Source: Christensenella sp. UBA6345
GTDB lineage: Bacteria > Bacillota > Clostridia > Christensenellales > UBA1242
Direction of reading: 5' to 3'
Assembly: GCA_002437945.1 (NCBI GenBank)
Contig: DJSB01000024.1
Span: 1 to 25,606 of the forward strand
DNA length: 25,606 nt
Program-made: the position numbers and the translations under genes
Notes under the pieces: generated by a model
Databases searched by the model: none
What the model saw: the letters and a program-made list of their open reading frames with translations, nothing else
Told to the model about the DNA's origin: nothing
Shown: piece after piece, positions 1 through 7,041 of the stretch
How positions within the stretch are numbered: position 1 is the first letter of the stretch
Layout: each line of letters opens with the position of its first letter

Positions 1-125
1 TAATCTTCGCAAACATGAACTTGACCTTCAATACTTTGCTCAGTTTGGTTAGTGCTGGAATATCTTGCATATATTACTGCTGTTTTCACTTTATTTTTTC
101 TCCTTTTATTAAGTTTTATTTTTTT

Positions 126-267
126 GTCTTTCGACAGAGCGAAAAGAAACGAAAAGGGATTACGTTCTTAATACTTAAAGTCTTAATTTTCTTGTCAAGG
201 GTTGTGAAACAATACATTTTACCCTTGACAAGAAAGAGTTTTCGTTTATGCTCTGCAACCGAAAGAC
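126..267. repeat. Nested inverted repeats downstream of rep
   Basis: This 142-base segment folds on itself through four nested pairs of arms: 126-133 with 260-267, 135-140 with 250-255, 147-155 with 239-247, and a perfect 15-base pair 188-202 (TTTCTTGTCAAGGGT) with 221-235. The inner spacer is 18 bases. Neither strand has a T-run after the main stem, so it does not look like a simple Rho-independent terminator. It ends three bases before the stop codon of the rep gene (minus strand). In a rolling-circle replicon such a place could hold a single-strand origin or an element end; that role is inference. The rest of 1-269 contains no gene I can support. Confidence 0.75.
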
Positions 268-269
268 AA

Positions 270-1151
270 TCAATAAGCTTTGGGTAGTTTATCTATGAGA
301 GATTTATCTATATTTGGTTGTCCTAAAATTTCACCAGTTTCAAAGTCTAAACATTTGAAGTCATCAAAGAGTAATATTTTTCTATCTTCTTGACCGATTT
401 TGCACACAACATCATCATGCAAAATGTCCGCAACAAAATATGTTTGTAAGTGCTTAGAATAGATAACTTTTTCACCAGTCTTGCGAATGTATTTCATAAT
501 GTAATTAACTGCATCGGTTACTCCAGCATTGTTTATTATCTCTTTGAAATCGTTTCTCCCAAATCTTTCTAAAAAGAATGTATTTTGGTGAGCAATTTGC
601 ATTTTGTGGTTTTTGGTAGAATAATCTTTTGTTTCAATAATCTCACCAACCATTTCAGCAATCACAAATATTCCATGAAAATGTAATCTCTCTAAATTTG
701 GACTACGTTCAAACACTCCAATATATTTCCAGTTTTTTCTATGAGATAGATGTCTTAAACAAGTGAGTAATTTGTTTCTAAATTCATCTTCAGTTAGTTT
801 GTTGCTGTCATAAGTAAAAGTGCAAAAGTGTGTCCATTGTTGCAAACCAATTTTTCTATACAATCTCGTAAGTCTAACAATTTTATTTCTTTTTTCTTTC
901 TCAAGTGTAGTTTTTACAATCTCTTTCGCTTTTTCTTCATCTTTAATTTTTTCATTTATCTTTTCAATTACTTTTTCGGTTTTTTCTTTCTTTGTTCCAG
1001 TTTCGGCTTTGTATAACTCTTTAATTTTTTCTTCGGTTTCGTTTTTAATTTTTGCTTTGTCATTCTTTCGTTTCTTCCATAATTGTTTTTCGAGTGGTAT
1101 TCCAATAAAATGACTACCATCAAAATATACTTTAGTTTTGGGATAGTCCAT
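270..1151 (-). CDS. HUH-type rolling-circle replication initiator (Rep)
   Basis: A 293-residue protein. After a Lys/Glu-rich, coiled-coil-like stretch (about residues 25-90) come the marks of an HUH endonuclease: HFCTFTYD at 108-115 as motif 1, RLHFHG at 155-160 with the metal-binding His-x-His pair (H157, H159), and NYIMKYIRK at 216-224 offering Y217 or Y221 as the nicking tyrosine with K220 beside it. This family nicks one strand at a double-strand origin and starts rolling-circle replication of small plasmids, phages or integrated elements. The frame stays open to a GTG at 1163, but the ATG at 1151 has a GAGGTG ribosome site five bases upstream and is preferred. Its start overlaps the end of the 44-residue gene by 20 bases, implying coupled translation. 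The exact Rep family cannot be named from sequence alone. Confidence 0.8.
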   Translation of the reverse strand: MDYPKTKVYFDGSHFIGIPLEKQLWKKRKNDKAKIKNETEEKIKELYKAETGTKKEKTEKVIEKINEKIKDEEKAKEIVKTTLEKEKRNKIVRLTRLYRKIGLQQWTHFCTFTYDSNKLTEDEFRNKLLTCLRHLSHRKNWKYIGVFERSPNLERLHFHGIFVIAEMVGEIIETKDYSTKNHKMQIAHQNTFFLERFGRNDFKEIINNAGVTDAVNYIMKYIRKTGEKVIYSKHLQTYFVADILHDDVVCKIGQEDRKILLFDDFKCLDFETGEILGQPNIDKSLIDKLPKAY

Positions 1152-1266
1152 ATTGCACCTCACATTTTTTGAAAAGCATAATCTGATTCAACATTGCAAC
1201 AAAAAATTCATTGTCTAGTAAAGTTAAATCTAGTTCGTTTTCAAATTCAATTTCTAGTTTTTGCAT
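1132..1266 (-). CDS. Small 44-residue protein upstream of rep
   Basis: The ATG at 1266 sits behind AAAGGAG with an eight-base gap, a strong site that fixes this start; the longer open frame to 1389 has none. The product begins MQKLEIEFENELDLTLLDNE, is acidic in its first half and helical-looking, with no membrane segment and no motif I recognise. Its end overlaps the rep start, so the two are probably one translationally coupled operon. Small genes before Rep genes often encode copy-number or transcription regulators, but nothing in this sequence proves such a role. Confidence 0.65.
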   Translation of the reverse strand: MQKLEIEFENELDLTLLDNEFFVAMLNQIMLFKKCEVQYGLSQN

Positions 1267-1435
1267 AATTTTTAACTCCTTTTTTTGAAAATTTGGAATT
1301 AAAAAGGACATAGAAAAAGTTTTCTTTTCTACGCCCATAAAATGCAACCACTGGCTTTTAATTTTGGCTAAAAGCAAACCAATAAACAATAACTCGGTCT
1401 TGTCATTTTTGCGTTGTCTTTTTATTTCCAGTTTT

Positions 1436-1538
1436 ACTTTAGCACAAGTAATTCACAAAATGTAATGACTTAACTTGTACTTTACCTATACAAAAAACAA
1501 CTTTACTTAACATTTACCCAAACTAAACATGACTTTAC
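1436..1538. repeat. Helically phased ACTTTAC-like heptamers (iteron-like)
   Basis: In the 326 bases between the 44-residue gene (ends 1266) and the sigma-like gene (1593) lie heptamers at 1436 (ACTTTAG), 1468 (ACTTAAC), 1479 (ACTTTAC), 1500 (ACTTTAC), 1511 (CATTTAC), 1522 (ACTAAAC) and 1532 (ACTTTAC). Start-to-start distances are 32, 11, 21, 11, 11 and 10 bases, all close to whole turns of DNA, which puts every copy on one face. The array lies directly upstream of the small gene-rep operon. It could be binding sites for Rep or for the sigma-like protein, or an activator array controlling rep. The heptamer is AT-rich, so some copies may be chance. Nothing else clear is seen in 1267-1435. Confidence 0.6.
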
Positions 1539-1550
1539 TTGATATTTCTT

Positions 1551-1582
1551 AAACAAAAAAAGAGTATGCTTTTACACACTCT
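1551..1582 (-). terminator. Rho-independent terminator after sigma-like gene
   Basis: On the minus strand, an 8-base stem (arms 1582-1575 and 1568-1561, one G-U pair) with a 6-base loop is followed by TTTTTTGTTT. It lies ten bases past the stop codon of the sigma-like gene and separates it from the phased repeats and rep operon. Confidence 0.8.
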
Positions 1583-1592
1583 GCTTGTTGGG

Positions 1593-2222
1593 TTATATGC
1601 AATATGCTAAATATCTATCTTTGAATTTTCTTCTGCGTTTGTAAACAATGTCTGTGCTAACTCCTAAAAATTCTGCAATAAGTTTAACTTCAACCCCATT
1701 GTAGTAATACTCTAAAATTTGACTTTCTAATTTGTTGGTTACAATTTTCTTTATTATTTCGTTAACTTTTGTATAGTCTAGCTTTTCATCTTCAAAACAA
1801 TCTTTTGCTGGAATAAACTCAAGTAGTTCTTCATTTTCTGAATTTCCATTTTTTATTTCTTTTCTTAGATATGCAAACAGAGTTTTAAAACAAGCCATTC
1901 TAATAGATATTGTTTGTGGTGCTTTTGCAGTAGATTTAATAAAAGTGCAATTATCTCCAAGTCTTTGACCTACAAAGTTAAGTAAAAACAAACTTGCTTC
2001 TTGAACTAAATCGTAAGCATCTGAATATGGGTCTAATTCACCGTGATGACAAATGTCTTTTTGTAATTGCTTGTGTAATGTTTCTATTCTTTTTGAGTTA
2101 GGGTAAGAATACTTTTCAAAGTTGCCTAGACTTGAAAGTGCAATAACTTTTGAGATTTTTTCAATGTTGTCTAAACTAATTACAACATTATCTTCTAATA
2201 TTTCATTTTTTCTTTTGTTCAT
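1593..2222 (-). CDS. Sigma-factor-like DNA-binding protein
   Basis: A 209-residue protein. The C-terminal part, about residues 165-205, reads as a sigma region 4-type helix-turn-helix: ESQILEYYYNGVEVKLIAEF followed by LGVSTDIVYKRRRKFK. The middle segment DAYDLVQEASLFLLNFVGQR is reminiscent of region 2 (the DxxQE-type segment of ECF sigma factors). Proteins of this kind occur on plasmids and phages and may direct transcription of the element or act as plain regulators. The start ATG has AAAGGAG seven to eight bases upstream, next to a small GC-rich hairpin (CGCC...GGCG), so leader structure could affect translation. It has its own terminator at 1551-1582. Sigma activity is inferred from distant resemblance only. 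Confidence 0.6.
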   Translation of the reverse strand: MNKRKNEILEDNVVISLDNIEKISKVIALSSLGNFEKYSYPNSKRIETLHKQLQKDICHHGELDPYSDAYDLVQEASLFLLNFVGQRLGDNCTFIKSTAKAPQTISIRMACFKTLFAYLRKEIKNGNSENEELLEFIPAKDCFEDEKLDYTKVNEIIKKIVTNKLESQILEYYYNGVEVKLIAEFLGVSTDIVYKRRRKFKDRYLAYCI

Positions 2223-2309
2223 ATATTTTCTCCTTTATCCGCCTTTTGGCAAGTGGCGTTGGAGCATGGTTTGGATTAAATACACTTACACTTAAATTTC
2301 TAATACAAG

Positions 2310-2412
2310 AAGTCAAGGAAGAAGAAAGAAATATTGTGCTTAAAAGCAAAAAAGACCAGGTTAAAAACCTAGTCTAGTAATTACACAAAACAATATTTGT
2401 TTCCCTTGACTT
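2310..2412. repeat. Second nested inverted repeat, related to 126-267
   Basis: Arms 2310-2318 (AAGTCAAGG) pair with 2404-2412 (CCTTGACTT); inside them 2329-2336 (AAATATTG) pair with 2391-2398 (CAATATTT), and inside those sits the hairpin 2353-2375. The right side resembles the right side of the first structure: AAACAATA followed 15 bases later by CCCTTGAC occurs at 207-229 and again at 2388-2410, matching at 19 of 23 positions. The two structures therefore flank the sigma-small gene-rep cassette with the same motif in the same orientation. Confidence 0.6.
2348..2375 (-). terminator. Orphan minus-strand terminator before the sigma-like gene
   Basis: On the minus strand the arms 2375-2366 and 2362-2353 form a 10-base stem containing one G-U pair and a 3-base loop, followed by TTTTTT. 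No gene lies upstream of it on that strand within the window, and the sigma-like gene starts 126 bases downstream. It either ends a small RNA made from 2376-2950 or attenuates transcription into the sigma-rep cassette. Confidence 0.7.
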
Positions 2413-2609
2413 AGGGGAAAACTATGCTACAAAAGACACCAAAAGCGAGTAAAGGAGATTAAATAAAGAAAACATACTTTAATGATTTTGGAATAACTAG
2501 AACATTAACAATGCTCATAGTTAAGTATTTGAAAAATGTCTTTTGCAAAAATCTATAAATTTTATAAAACAACAATGTTGAAATTTGAAACAACAAATTA
2601 CAATACAAT

Positions 2610-2677
2610 TTGCCGAGTGTATAAAAAAAAGAGGTTTTGCGGATAGCCTGCGCGCAAACCTCTTTTTCACTCGGCAA
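2610..2677. repeat. Composite two-stem hairpin
   Basis: Outer arms TTGCCGAGTG (2610-2619) and CACTCGGCAA (2668-2677) are perfect over 10 bases. After six unpaired bases on the left only, 12 more pairs follow (2626-2637 with 2656-2667), then a bulged T and GCG/CGC at the tip. On the minus strand the inner stem is followed by TTTTTTTT, and on the plus strand by CTTTTT, so it could terminate transcription in both directions. The extra outer stem and its place near an origin-like hairpin also fit a single-strand origin. Confidence 0.65.
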
Positions 2678-2776
2678 TGTTTGCTCAAGAAAAACATGGT
2701 TTTGTTTAGTGTTTTTCTATTATTTCAGATTGTTTTTTTTATTGTTATGTTGGTTTTGTATTCCTTTTTTATTGTT

Positions 2777-2834
2777 CGTGTGCTTGTCTTCGGTGGAGCG
2801 TAGCGGCACCGACTTGTATCAAGACAAGCACACG
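2777..2834. repeat. Hairpin with pC194/pUB110-like nick motif (candidate double-strand origin)
   Basis: A perfect 14-base pair of arms (2777-2790 CGTGTGCTTGTCTT; 2821-2834) encloses a second 5-base stem (CGGTG 2791-2795 with CACCG 2807-2811) and a one-sided unpaired ACTTGTATC (2812-2820). Read on the minus strand, 2824-2817 is TCTTGATA, at the stem/unpaired junction. From established knowledge, origins of the pC194/pUB110 family are nicked within TCTTG/ATA. A HUH Rep gene lies 1.6 kb away on the same replicon-like segment. That this is the actual nick site is inference. Confidence 0.5.
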
Positions 2835-2950
2835 TTTAAATGCCAGTTTATAATTCTGTTGTGAATTTAATTACTTATAATAGCATTAACTTTTAGTTTT
2901 ATTAATTTTAGATGGTTATCTTATTTTTTTGGATTGTATTCCAAAAAGTG

Positions 2951-2979
2951 TTGACAATTGTTAAGTTTTTGGATAGAAT
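2951..2979 (+). promoter_or_regulatory. Strong sigma-A type promoter of the ATPase gene
   Basis: TTGACA (2951-2956), a 17-base spacer and TAGAAT (2974-2979) nearly match consensus. The likely transcript start is near 2986, leaving about 20 bases before the ATG at 3006 with GGAGG in between. An inverted repeat with arms TTTTTGGA and TCCAAAAA (2926-2947) touches the -35 from upstream and could be an operator. Confidence 0.8.
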
Positions 2980-3005
2980 GTTTTATGAAAGAATTGGAGG
3001 CTTTT

Positions 3006-4211
3006 ATGTTTATAGAAAGAAAAGAATATTTAGATAAATTAATTTCACTTAAAGACAAGAAAATTATAAAAATAATAACTGGTGTTAGGAGATGCGGGAA
3101 ATCTACTCTAATGGAGATTTTTAAAGATTATTTATTGCAAAATGGTGTTAATAAAGAAAATATTATCTCAATTAACTTTGAAGATTATGATTTTTATAAT
3201 TTAAGGGAGCCAGATAAACTTTATGCTTATATAAAAAACAAGTTAGATAGTGAAAAACAAAATTATATATTTTTAGATGAAATCCAACATGTGGAAAATT
3301 TTCCAAGGATAGTTGATAGCCTATTTATAAAAAATAATGTCGATATTTATATAACAGGCTCAAATGCTTATATGCTATCTAGTGAGATAGCGACACTAAT
3401 TTCTGGACGTTATATTGAAATAGCTATGTTGCCATTATCTTTTGCAGAATATGTCTCAACTACTGGAGATAAAAAAGATCTTTCAAGAAAATATATTGAT
3501 TATATTGAAAATAGTTCTTTTCCTTACACTTTGGAATTAAGAGATCAAAGAAATGAAATTAAGCCGTATCTTGATGGCATTTACAATACTGTAGTTGTAA
3601 AAGATATTGCAACAAGAAAGAAAATATCTGATATTTCTATGCTAGAAAGTGTTACAAGGTTTATGTTTGATAATATTGGAAGTCCACTTTCTATGAAAAA
3701 AATAGCAGACACTATGACATCTGATGGAAGGAAGATTGATGTAAAAACCGTTGAAAAATTCATAAGCGGACTTACTGAAAGCTTTATTTTGTATAAAGCT
3801 AATCGGTATAATGTAAAAGGTAAACAATATTTAAAAACTCTTGAAAAATATTATGTGGTTGATATTGGGTTGCGTTATATGTTGTTAGGTTCTCGCTCGA
3901 CTGATATTGGTCATATTTTAGAAAATGTTGTTTATTTGGAATTATTGCGTAGAGGATATGAAGTTTATGTTGGTAAAGTTGATGATACTGAAGTTGACTT
4001 TGTTGCTATGAATAATAAAAAAATAGTTTATTTTCAAGTTTCAGCCACGGTTAGAGATAATAAAACTTTGGAAAGAGAATTGAAACCGCTTCAAAACATA
4101 AATGATCACTATCCTAAATTTATTCTAACATTAGATGAAGACCCAGAAGTCGATTATAACGGAATAAGAAAGGTTAATGCATTGGATTGGCTGCTTGGTG
4201 ATGTTGAATGA
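3006..4211 (+). CDS. AAA ATPase with DUF4143 C-terminal domain
   Basis: A 401-residue protein of the widespread AAA_14/DUF4143 family. Visible marks are the Walker A loop GVRRCGKST at 26-34, Walker B YIFLDE ending at D91-E92, and the sensor-like ITGSNA at about 116-121. Near the C terminus, TEVDFVA followed by IVYFQVS is the pattern usual for DUF4143, which resembles the core of PD-(D/E)xK nucleases. The ATG at 3006 is chosen because GGAGG lies five bases upstream; the longer frame from 2958 has no ribosome site. It has its own promoter and is followed after 91 bases by the two-gene helicase unit in the same direction. The family spreads by gene transfer and its function is poorly known. Whether it is part of the defence block is open. 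Confidence 0.85.
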   Translation: MFIERKEYLDKLISLKDKKIIKIITGVRRCGKSTLMEIFKDYLLQNGVNKENIISINFEDYDFYNLREPDKLYAYIKNKLDSEKQNYIFLDEIQHVENFPRIVDSLFIKNNVDIYITGSNAYMLSSEIATLISGRYIEIAMLPLSFAEYVSTTGDKKDLSRKYIDYIENSSFPYTLELRDQRNEIKPYLDGIYNTVVVKDIATRKKISDISMLESVTRFMFDNIGSPLSMKKIADTMTSDGRKIDVKTVEKFISGLTESFILYKANRYNVKGKQYLKTLEKYYVVDIGLRYMLLGSRSTDIGHILENVVYLELLRRGYEVYVGKVDDTEVDFVAMNNKKIVYFQVSATVRDNKTLERELKPLQNINDHYPKFILTLDEDPEVDYNGIRKVNALDWLLGDVE

Positions 4212-4231
4212 TGATTTTTAATCAATATACC

Positions 4232-4268
4232 TAAATTTCCCCAAATTTATATTAATATAGGATATACT
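4232..4268 (+). promoter_or_regulatory. Promoter and operator-like palindrome of the DruH/DruE-like unit
   Basis: TAAATTT (4232-4238) and AAATTTA (4243-4249) form a perfect inverted repeat around CCCC. TATACT at 4263-4268 is a good -10, and the palindrome covers the place where the -35 should be, which itself is poor. This suggests a regulated promoter with a transcript start near 4275. The GTG start at 4303 has AGGAG seven bases upstream. Confidence 0.5.
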
Positions 4269-4302
4269 TATATTCACAATAGTTAAACATAGGAGAAAAA
4301 TT

Positions 4303-7041
4303 GTGCAAGAAGATCTAAAGAATAAAATTTCTAAGGCCATTCAAGAGCCGTTTGTAGGTAATTATATTTTTACAACAGATGAATTAAATGAAATCTATCA
4401 ATATATTGGATTAAAATTACGTTATATTGCTACAGAAAGAGGAGAGGTATTATCTCCTATGGATTATGATTTGGTTTTTGTTGCAATGGTAAATTTAGCT
4501 AAAGAATGGATTTCTGAAGAAGATGCCTTTTTTGATTACATATCTAAAAAACTTTTAGGATATTTGCCTTTGCCTGGAAAGATATACAATCAAATAATAA
4601 ATGCAATAAATAAATTGACAGAAAGAAAGATATTTTCACTAAATTCTTTTACAAAAAAATATTATGCTACTATATGTAGCCACTCTTTTGCTCCTAAATC
4701 TTCAATAGAATCTTTCTTTGATATGTGTTGGGACATCTATTGCAATGACTTAAATCAAAGTTACGAAGAAAATGACAATTCAATTGAAATGATCATAACA
4801 AGTTTGCATAATTATTTCGTTGGTGAAAATAATGAAGATGAGCCATTTCAAGTTGGCAGTCAAGTGTATTCTTTTAGAGCAGGTATTAAAGGTTTGGTGC
4901 TAGATCAACAAAAAATGATGAAATATTTGCTCAATGAGACAATTAAAACTATAGATTCATTATTTAACAGTGTTCCAATAGAAAATGGAAAATATTTATA
5001 TACATTAATAAAAGATTGGTGGATGAGAAAAGAATCTTTATTTGGTGTTAAAAATAAATCGTATAATAAAAGGGATGTTGTAATTTCTGATTATTCGCAA
5101 ATAAAACCAAGATATGTCTTAGATGATGATTCTGTTGTTTTATCAATCCCTTCTATTAGATTAAAAAGTAACATTGATATTGAACCATATTTGTCTCTGT
5201 TTACTGGAGATGAATGTATCTATGAAACAATTATGCCCCTTAAAGGCTCTGGGATACTTATGGCTACTGTACCAGTAAATTTAAATATAAGCAAGTTTAA
5301 AAATATAAGTCAACTAACACTGAAAATCACGCATTGTGATAAAGTTATCTATGATTCCAAGAAGTGTTTAGAAAGGGATTTTTTGCTATTTAAGGATGAG
5401 AAAGAAATAAATAACGATGAGTGTACATTAGGGACATATATTTTATATTGTGAAAATTTAACGAAACTATATAGATACCCAAAAGATATTCACAAAATAA
5501 GTTTTAATACTTATAGTATCGAAACAAATGTAGGTGATTTAATTCAAACTGATAAAAAAACTATATTCTTTGTCGATGAAAAATGCGAGCGAGCAGTATA
5601 TTTCCATGCAAAAGAAAGACAAGATTTAGTGTATCAATACAATAATGAAGAATATAAAATAATTGAAGGTGAGTTATATTTGCATGTTAATGCTAATGTT
5701 GATACAAAAGATTTTGGAGTAAGATATGAAGATGCTGCATTCAGACTAAATGAATTTAAACAAGAAGTAGCTGGTATGGGTAATAGGTTTTTATTATCTA
5801 GTTTGGCTAATTCAGGAGAACCGCAAAAAATTTCAATTTTCAAATATAGCGACAATTCAATTATTTGTTCAGTATCGTTTGTAAAATTTAATAGTATTGT
5901 GTTGATTTTTGACAAAAATTTGTATTATGGAAACAACTCTGTTGGTAATGTTGAGTTTATTTGTGATGGTAAAAACATTAAAAAACAATTTAATGCAAAA
6001 GAAGATGGACTTCAAGTTGAATATAATGAAGGAAAATTTCTTGTAAAAATACCAGTATTTAAATGGAAAATTGACGAGAACAATTGGAACTATGGCCATA
6101 ATGATAATGGTATTTGGTATAAATCTATTAATAATACTTCGACATTGTATGTAGATGTGCCATCAGATTTAACATGCGAAATTTGTGTCAACAATTCATT
6201 TCTTGAAAAAGGTAAAAATTGTTATGAATATAAACTTGGACAATATGTTTATGCAATTAGTATGTGTGAGAATGAAAATAATGTAATTGTTTATGCAAAA
6301 ATAAATAATCATTTATACAAGACTATAACTATTTATACTAAAGAACAAGTAATAAGTGACCCATTATATCTGAACAGTGAAAGTAAAGAACTGATTTGGT
6401 TGTCTGCATATTATGTGGGTGATGCTGATGTAAAATTTCGAATTGATCTATATAACGAATCAAAAAAGATTACTATGATTTTGTGTGATAAAACCCAAAA
6501 AAGAATAGACCTATCTCAATTTTGTGATGGTTATTATGAAGTAAAATTATATTCAATAGATCAAGGTTTTTTAAAAAGAGAAAAACTCTTGTTTCAAAAA
6601 AAGATAATTTTAGGCAACGAAAAGAACTTTAAATATAATAATAAATTTTTCACAATAAAATCAGTGATGTTATTTGATTCCAATGAAGAAACAGAAATTA
6701 AGCCTATTTTTATTGATGCTATAAAATATTTGGGAACGAAAGATGGCTTTGATTATTATTCTGGATGCCTTTTTGTAAAAAGTATATTTGAAGAAAATAA
6801 ATATTTAGATTATATGAAAAATGAAGTTGGAAATCTGGTCAGGATAAATCCAGTCAGAATAGAAATGAGGACTTACAATTCTTGTTATTTAGGCTACGGG
6901 TTAGAAGACTTAGATGGCGAATTTGAATACGATAGTGAGTTTACTTTGGATTATCAGAAAAAAACTAATATCGTAACAAAACTTAATGGACAAAGAACAA
7001 AAGGAATAGATTATTTCTTATTGGAGGTGAAAAGTGTTTAA
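4303..7041 (+). CDS. Large protein of unknown fold, candidate DruH of a Druantia type III-like system
   Basis: A 912-residue protein starting at a GTG with AGGAG seven bases upstream. I recognise no catalytic motif. Residues 1 to about 250 look mainly helical (for example IGLKLRYIATERGEVLSPMD), while from about 270 to the end the sequence alternates in the manner of beta-sandwich repeats, with many Tyr, Asn and Ile and no zinc clusters, signal peptide or membrane segment. Its end overlaps the DUF1998 helicase gene by 8 bases, so the two are made together. In established descriptions, Druantia type III consists of only two genes: druH, a large protein without known domain, and druE, a helicase with DUF1998. 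Position, size and coupling fit DruH; sequence identity to it could not be checked here. Confidence 0.55.
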   Translation: MQEDLKNKISKAIQEPFVGNYIFTTDELNEIYQYIGLKLRYIATERGEVLSPMDYDLVFVAMVNLAKEWISEEDAFFDYISKKLLGYLPLPGKIYNQIINAINKLTERKIFSLNSFTKKYYATICSHSFAPKSSIESFFDMCWDIYCNDLNQSYEENDNSIEMIITSLHNYFVGENNEDEPFQVGSQVYSFRAGIKGLVLDQQKMMKYLLNETIKTIDSLFNSVPIENGKYLYTLIKDWWMRKESLFGVKNKSYNKRDVVISDYSQIKPRYVLDDDSVVLSIPSIRLKSNIDIEPYLSLFTGDECIYETIMPLKGSGILMATVPVNLNISKFKNISQLTLKITHCDKVIYDSKKCLERDFLLFKDEKEINNDECTLGTYILYCENLTKLYRYPKDIHKISFNTYSIETNVGDLIQTDKKTIFFVDEKCERAVYFHAKERQDLVYQYNNEEYKIIEGELYLHVNANVDTKDFGVRYEDAAFRLNEFKQEVAGMGNRFLLSSLANSGEPQKISIFKYSDNSIICSVSFVKFNSIVLIFDKNLYYGNNSVGNVEFICDGKNIKKQFNAKEDGLQVEYNEGKFLVKIPVFKWKIDENNWNYGHNDNGIWYKSINNTSTLYVDVPSDLTCEICVNNSFLEKGKNCYEYKLGQYVYAISMCENENNVIVYAKINNHLYKTITIYTKEQVISDPLYLNSESKELIWLSAYYVGDADVKFRIDLYNESKKITMILCDKTQKRIDLSQFCDGYYEVKLYSIDQGFLKREKLLFQKKIILGNEKNFKYNNKFFTIKSVMLFDSNEETEIKPIFIDAIKYLGTKDGFDYYSGCLFVKSIFEENKYLDYMKNEVGNLVRINPVRIEMRTYNSCYLGYGLEDLDGEFEYDSEFTLDYQKKTNIVTKLNGQRTKGIDYFLLEVKSV

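Larger units (their letters stand above)
2223..2950. other. 728-base noncoding, highly structured region
   Basis: No open frame here has a ribosome site or protein-like composition. Instead the region holds a nested inverted repeat with a minus-strand terminator inside it (2310-2412), a composite hairpin (2610-2677), a hairpin with an origin-like nick motif (2777-2834) and a short inverted repeat (arms TTTTTGGA 2926-2933 and TCCAAAAA 2940-2947) directly before the promoter of the ATPase gene. Such density of structure is typical of the origin region of a rolling-circle replicon. Confidence 0.6.

Noticed and set aside
15..287. Open frame of 90 residues, Phe/Tyr/Ile-rich, possibly a membrane protein
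   Set aside because: No ribosome site; it runs through the nested inverted repeat and its hydrophobicity comes from T-rich DNA.
820..1113. Plus-strand frames of 97 and 62 residues opposite rep
   Set aside because: They are antisense shadows of the Lys/Glu-rich coiled-coil part of Rep.
2459..2864. Three frames of 72-75 residues in the noncoding region
   Set aside because: No ribosome sites, and they cross the two hairpins; composition is that of T-rich structured DNA.
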